22,306 bases of DNA from GWB1-37-8 sp964646925. Its GTDB lineage: Bacteria > Patescibacteriota > Microgenomatia > Levybacterales > UBA12049. This document shows, in pieces, positions 19,287-22,306 of the stretch (position 1 is its first letter; the number at the start of each line of letters is the position of its first letter). The notes beneath the pieces are model-generated. The model did not search any database. It was not told the DNA's origin and saw only the letters and a program-made list of their open reading frames with translations. Location: positions 1 through 22,306 of the forward strand of contig CAZYIC010000015.1 in assembly GCA_964646925.1 (NCBI GenBank), read 5' to 3'. The position numbers and the translations under genes were made by a program.

Positions 19287-20675
19287 ATGGATAACAATAT
19301 ATCCTTCTCAAAAATAGTTGCAACGCCTACCTTAAACTCCTGGTCTCAAGCGTACAATGCCGGAAAACTCTTTGCCGTCTTGTCTTTGGAAAAGAAGAAA
19401 GACTTAAACCAAGACTCGGAATCTCTCAACCCCCTGGGACGCGACCTTCTTGAAAAACTCGAACAGGAATTTTTTACAATTGAGAAAAAAAATCTGGAAT
19501 CAATAAAAACTGCAATTTTCAATACTTTTCAAAAGAAAAGAGAAAACGTAAATATTTCTTTTGTCGCTTGTGCTTTTGTTAACAATATTTTATATTTATT
19601 TATTCTGGGAAAAGGCAAGGTTTTTCTAAAAAGAGGAGATAAATTTGGCTTGGTGCTTTCTTCGGCGAACGATTCGCATGATATAATTTCTTCTTCAGGG
19701 TTTCTGAAAGAGGCGGACTTAATAGTTTTGGCAACCGACGCATTCTCGGAGGTTATCGCCAATGATGATCTCAATTTAAATCTTACCAATGGCTTACCCT
19801 CGGAAATTGCCGAATCTTTTGCTCCGAAAATACACAAAGCGGAAAACGGGAAAATCTCTGCAATTATCATCAAATACGGAAAACCATTGGCTGACCCGCC
19901 CGACACGCAGGACGAGCTTGCGAGGCCGTTGCGGGAGGGGAAGATAAAACAAGAGGAAGAGACAATGGAAAAACAAGTTTCGCCATTCTATAAATATCTA
20001 TCAATACTTAAATCAAAATCCGCCGGCTGGCGAAAGAAACCAAATCTTAAAATTGCACCAACAAAAAAAATATTTTTAATCACTGCTATTATTATTATCT
20101 TCGTTCTTATTTTTAGCATTTTCTTAGCCATAAAACAACAAAATAGCGCAAAAGTTAAAACGCTTTTTGCGCAAATCTATCCCGAAGCTCAAAAAAAATA
20201 TGATGAGGGAGAAAGTCTTTTGGATCTAAATAAAAATCTGGCAAGAGACTTATTTTTGGCTGCAGAAAAAATGCTTGACAGCAACAAAGCAAAATTTCCT
20301 GTAAAATCCGAAGAGGCTACTCAAATACAGGATCTTTTGAAAAAAGTGGAAATCGGACTTAGAAAGGCATCTCCCGTAGACAAATCCGGACTTGATCGAA
20401 GTAAGCTGTCAATCACTGTAGAAAACGGAAGCGGTATTGAGGGCGCAGGGGCAAAAGCGGCAAACCTATTCAAAAAACTTGGCTATTCCGTTGCCTCAAC
20501 CGGAAATGCGGATAATTATAATTATCAAGGAATGACGATCAAGGTAAAAAAGGAAAAGAGCGCGTTTTTAAATCTCCTCAAAAAAGACCTCGCCAAAGAT
20601 TACACTATTACTTCGTCCTCTTCCGACCTCCCGCCATCCTCCTCCACCGACGCTTTGATAATTATTGGGAAATAA
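19287..20675 (+). CDS. PP2C-like domain, membrane helix and LytR_C domain protein
   Basis: The 462-residue protein starts with a region (about 1-197) that resembles a degenerate PP2C/SpoIIE-type phosphatase: VACAFVNNILYLFILGKGKVFLKRG, then GFLKEADLIVLATDAFSEVI and ISAIIIKYGK. The metal-binding Asp clusters of active PP2C enzymes are not evident, so it may be a pseudophosphatase or sensor. A membrane helix (about 261-283) and a helical outer region (286-360) follow, ending in a LytR_C-like domain (368-462) homologous to that encoded at 16082-16666. Between the domains, residues about 202-218 and 244-249 are encoded by GC-rich repeat elements. It ends the plus-strand envelope operon. It could pass a cytoplasmic signal to the wall, but that is inference. 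Confidence 0.75.
   Translation: MDNNISFSKIVATPTLNSWSQAYNAGKLFAVLSLEKKKDLNQDSESLNPLGRDLLEKLEQEFFTIEKKNLESIKTAIFNTFQKKRENVNISFVACAFVNNILYLFILGKGKVFLKRGDKFGLVLSSANDSHDIISSSGFLKEADLIVLATDAFSEVIANDDLNLNLTNGLPSEIAESFAPKIHKAENGKISAIIIKYGKPLADPPDTQDELARPLREGKIKQEEETMEKQVSPFYKYLSILKSKSAGWRKKPNLKIAPTKKIFLITAIIIIFVLIFSIFLAIKQQNSAKVKTLFAQIYPEAQKKYDEGESLLDLNKNLARDLFLAAEKMLDSNKAKFPVKSEEATQIQDLLKKVEIGLRKASPVDKSGLDRSKLSITVENGSGIEGAGAKAANLFKKLGYSVASTGNADNYNYQGMTIKVKKEKSAFLNLLKKDLAKDYTITSSSSDLPPSSSTDALIIIGK
19893..19940. repeat. GC-rich repeat element inside the PP2C-like gene
   Basis: This 48 bp segment, from GACCCGCCCG to GCGGGAGGGG, is roughly 70% GC in a gene that is otherwise AT-rich. It has imperfectly inverted ends (CCCGCCC against GCGGGAGGGG). 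It is translated as DPPDTQDELARPLREG, a linker between the phosphatase-like domain and the membrane helix, so the insertion falls where it would be tolerated. Confidence 0.6.
20019..20034. repeat. Mini-palindrome in the PP2C-like gene
   Basis: TCCGCC-GGCT-GGCGAA matches the element at 11083-11098 at 15 of 16 bases but is read in a different frame (SAGWR instead of PPAGG). It sits in the linker before the membrane helix. Confidence 0.55.
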
Positions 20676-20739
20676 ACTTAATCTTAAAACTATCGTTAAA
20701 TAGCCTAAATCAAGAAAACATCTTCTATATTCAAATCTA

Positions 20740-21453
20740 TTATTTATAGAATTTGCTTTTCTCTTGCGCACGGGCTCTGTTTGGTAAAAATTCACTGTTA
20801 GTAAATTCTAGTAAGTTTCTATCTATGAATTGAGACACCCCTAGATCGGTTACGCCATTAATCCTCATCTTTCTAATAAAACCATTGAAATAGAAGCCAT
20901 TACTTGGCGCATCTTTTGTTAACCACACGTCTGCCCATTGTTCATCAGTTATGGTTCGAAAGGCAATATAGACGTGATCCCCTACTTCTGAAATGTCAAG
21001 ATCATCAGCTGCTTTTGCAGCTTCTATAGAATTAACACTTGCCGCTCCAACGGTTAAGACAGCAATACTATTACTAGGTACACAGAATTCTGACATAGTA
21101 GTCCTTCCTTGAGGATAAAAAATGTCCTTAATAACTTTTCCCTCTCTCCATTCAGACCTAAGATCAGGGTAGGAAGTATGTAGTCGCAATTCAACAACGC
21201 TTCCTTTGATTTGCTCCTGATATTCTACTCCTTTTAATAGTCCGTTTATTTCCCCTTCTTTCCAAATTTGTTCCCTTACTCGATTTAGCTTTTCTCTTAC
21301 TCCAAACTTTTTTAGAATATTACGAAGTCTTTCAACTTCCACTTCTTTTAGTTTTTTCTCCTCCTCTACAGAACCCATATGGCGGATATTATACACCCTA
21401 TGGAGACCACGTGCAAACCCATAGTATAGGTACTCGCCGGGGCGAACATCCAT
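20740..21453 (-). CDS. Hypothetical protein of unknown function
   Basis: The 237-residue protein is not recognised. It has no membrane segment. Residues about 29-70 form a highly charged helical region (VEEEKKLKEVEVERLRNILKK), followed by a mixed alpha/beta part with DHVYIAFRTITDEQWADVWLT near residues 160-180. The start is uncertain: an ATG at 21378 (giving 212 residues) has a perfect TATAAT nine bases upstream (21388-21393), which would lie inside the longer frame. Given how many genes here start right after a -10 box, the shorter form is quite possible. It is convergent with the envelope operon and divergent from the MazEF pair. Confidence 0.6.
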   Translation of the reverse strand: MDVRPGEYLYYGFARGLHRVYNIRHMGSVEEEKKLKEVEVERLRNILKKFGVREKLNRVREQIWKEGEINGLLKGVEYQEQIKGSVVELRLHTSYPDLRSEWREGKVIKDIFYPQGRTTMSEFCVPSNSIAVLTVGAASVNSIEAAKAADDLDISEVGDHVYIAFRTITDEQWADVWLTKDAPSNGFYFNGFIRKMRINGVTDLGVSQFIDRNLLEFTNSEFLPNRARAQEKSKFYK

Positions 21454-21476
21454 CTCTTAACCCCACAAGGAACACT

Positions 21477-21505
21477 AGCTTCGCAAGGTCTCTCCTTGCG
21501 AAGCT
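21477..21505. repeat. Perfect 12 bp stem-loop between divergent genes
   Basis: AGCTTCGCAAGG (21477-21488), a five-base loop TCTCT, and CCTTGCGAAGCT (21494-21505) form a perfect hairpin. It lies upstream of both the unknown minus-strand gene and the MazEF promoter. There is no U-tract after it in either direction, so it is not a standard terminator. It may be a repeat copy or a regulatory site. Confidence 0.6.
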
Positions 21506-21543
21506 AATTTGGCGAATTTACACTGTACTTACTATGCAACCTA

Positions 21544-21588
21544 TTGACAATAGAATAGAGTTGTGTATAATTATTGTGTATTAAGGAG
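21544..21588 (+). promoter_or_regulatory. MazEF promoter and ribosome binding site
   Basis: A perfect TTGACA (21544-21549), 16 bp, and a perfect TATAAT (21566-21571) are followed by AAGGAG (21583-21588), five bases before the ATG at 21594. This is the strongest promoter and ribosome binding site in the window. A direct repeat TTGTGTAT at 21561-21568 and 21574-21581 overlaps the -10 box and may be the operator. Confidence 0.7.
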
Positions 21589-21593
21589 TTTCT

Positions 21594-21827
21594 ATGCAAA
21601 CACAACGTATAAACATTAGCCTGCCTACCAATATTATTAAGCAATTGCAAATAGCCGTTCCTTTTGGGAAACGCAGTCGTTTTATTACAAAAACCTTATC
21701 TGAAAAATTGAGAAAGAAAAGAAATATAAAAAGTGAACTTATAAAGAGTCTTAAGGCAAATCGTAAATTTGATGAGGCTGTTATGAAGGAGTGGTCGGTA
21801 ACCGAGGTAGAAGGATGGCCGGAATAA
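21594..21827 (+). CDS. Antitoxin of a MazEF-like pair
   Basis: The 77-residue protein starts TQRINISLPTNIIKQLQIAVPFGKRSRFITKTLSEKL, the beta strand and two helices of a ribbon-helix-helix DNA-binding domain, then a charged helix and an acidic C-terminus (VTEVEGWPE) suited to binding the toxin. Its end overlaps the mazF start by 13 bases. It has a consensus promoter and an AAGGAG ribosome binding site, which argues for higher translation than its partner. Confidence 0.8.
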   Translation: MQTQRINISLPTNIIKQLQIAVPFGKRSRFITKTLSEKLRKKRNIKSELIKSLKANRKFDEAVMKEWSVTEVEGWPE

Positions 21828-22180
21828 AAAGAGGAGATTTGTGGATTGCGGATCTTCGCCCAGGACAAGGCTTTGAAATTGCTAAAAAAAGGCCATGCCT
21901 AATTGTTTCTAGTAATGATGTTAACAGCATATCTCCTACAGTCATTGTAATTCCATTGTCATCGCAGGCTTATAAAATCTTAGGGCCAGAAAGATTGTTT
22001 ATTTCCAAGAAAGAAACCAGGCTTGCGAAAGACTCAGTCATTCTGGTTACGCAGATAAGAGCAATTGACAAAAATCGACTAATAAAACTAATTGGCCATG
22101 TCTCCAAGTCCAAGCTCCAAGAAGTTGAAGACGGGATAAAAATTGTCCTTGATTTAACAGGAGAAAATTATTTACAGTAA
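21815..22180 (+). CDS. mazF: MazF-like mRNA interferase toxin
   Basis: This 121-residue protein has the MazF/PemK layout: IKRGDLWIADLRPGQG, KKRPCLIVSSNDVN, TVIVIPLSSQ and SVILVTQIRAIDKNRL. MazF toxins cleave mRNA at short specific sequences. I chose the ATG at 21815 because MAGIKRGDLW matches the normal family N-terminus; a GTG 24 bases upstream is also open. It overlaps the antitoxin gene by 13 bases. Its stop codon shares one base with the start of smpB (TAATG), so toxin and ribosome-rescue gene are translated in succession. Confidence 0.85.
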   Translation: MAGIKRGDLWIADLRPGQGFEIAKKRPCLIVSSNDVNSISPTVIVIPLSSQAYKILGPERLFISKKETRLAKDSVILVTQIRAIDKNRLIKLIGHVSKSKLQEVEDGIKIVLDLTGENYLQ

Positions 22181-22306
22181 TGAAAATTGCGAACCGAAGG
22201 GCGTTTTTTGACTACCAAATTCTGGAAAGGCTTGAAGCAGGAATAAATCTTTATGGAGCCGAAGTCAAGGCTGTGCGTTTGGGGCATGCGGATTTGACAG
22301 GAGCGC
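22180..22306 (+). CDS. smpB: SsrA-binding protein SmpB, N-terminal part (cut by window edge)
   Basis: The first 42 codons encode ANRRAFFDYQILERLEAGIN, then GAEVKAVRLGHADLTGA, which matches the conserved N-terminus of SmpB (NRKA-HDY, EAGI-L-G-EVKS-R). SmpB binds tmRNA and brings it to ribosomes stalled on broken messages. The start ATG overlaps the mazF stop by one base, so it appears to be translationally coupled to the toxin. The gene continues beyond the window. Confidence 0.9.
   Translation, partial: MKIANRRAFFDYQILERLEAGINLYGAEVKAVRLGHADLTGA

Noticed and set aside
21477..21505. Rho-independent terminator
   Set aside because: The stem is perfect but no run of T follows on either strand and no gene ends next to it.

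Overview
The window looks like a stretch of an ultra-small bacterium of the Candidate Phyla Radiation (Patescibacteria), most likely Microgenomates-like. The support is indirect: AT-rich DNA with GC-rich palindromic islands, tightly packed and overlapping genes, tandem class A penicillin-binding proteins, a fused acyl-ligase/ACP/acyltransferase beside acpS, small membrane proteins with LytR_C modules, many toxin-antitoxin genes, and promoters that mostly leave no room for a leader or Shine-Dalgarno site. No rRNA, tRNA, CRISPR array or transposase was seen.

Layout. (1) Positions 53-3804, all on the minus strand: antitoxin, vapC, pgk, a small unknown protein, a second PIN protein, then gap. Two glycolytic genes are interleaved with two PIN modules, and pgk starts one base after the vapC stop. 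(2) 4001-4885, plus: a MetF-family protein, followed by a 13-codon remnant of what may be a MobA-like gene. (3) 4989-6044, minus: a Fic protein with a winged-helix-like N-terminus, lying between two near-identical 23-24 bp direct repeats. (4) 6165-11548: two tandem class A penicillin-binding proteins on the plus strand, with a three-gene minus-strand cassette (DUF3467-like, unknown, RelE-like) between them. (5) 11553-12586, minus: a BrnT-like toxin with its antitoxin, then a lone antitoxin-like gene. (6) 12697-16666, minus: LytR_C protein, rpe, acpS and a three-domain acyl-ligase/ACP/PlsC protein, overlapping or nearly so. (7) 16755-20675, plus: an envelope operon with a coiled-coil SpoIID-like protein, a membrane PH-like protein, a small two-helix membrane protein, and a PP2C-like protein ending in a second LytR_C module. 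(8) 20740-21453, minus: an unknown protein. (9) 21594-22306, plus: a MazEF pair running directly into smpB, which is cut by the window edge.

Genes working together. The divergent pair of operons around 16.7 kb combines precursor and lipid functions (rpe; acpS modifying the ACP domain of the neighbouring ligase) with envelope proteins, and each side carries a related LytR_C domain. The two penicillin-binding proteins supply peptidoglycan polymerisation and crosslinking.

The most unusual signal is that short palindromic or AT-rich repeat elements of several classes sit in frame inside ordinary protein genes: gap, pgk (twice), a penicillin-binding protein, the acyl ligase, rpe, and the PP2C-like gene (twice). 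The clearest case is a 97 bp hairpin-forming element that adds about 32 residues to glyceraldehyde-3-phosphate dehydrogenase. Other notable points are a Fic protein whose motif histidine is glutamine, a MetF homologue whose catalytic glutamate position is glutamine, inverted repeats placed over several promoters, and a recurrent -10 box only 6-7 bases before the start codon.
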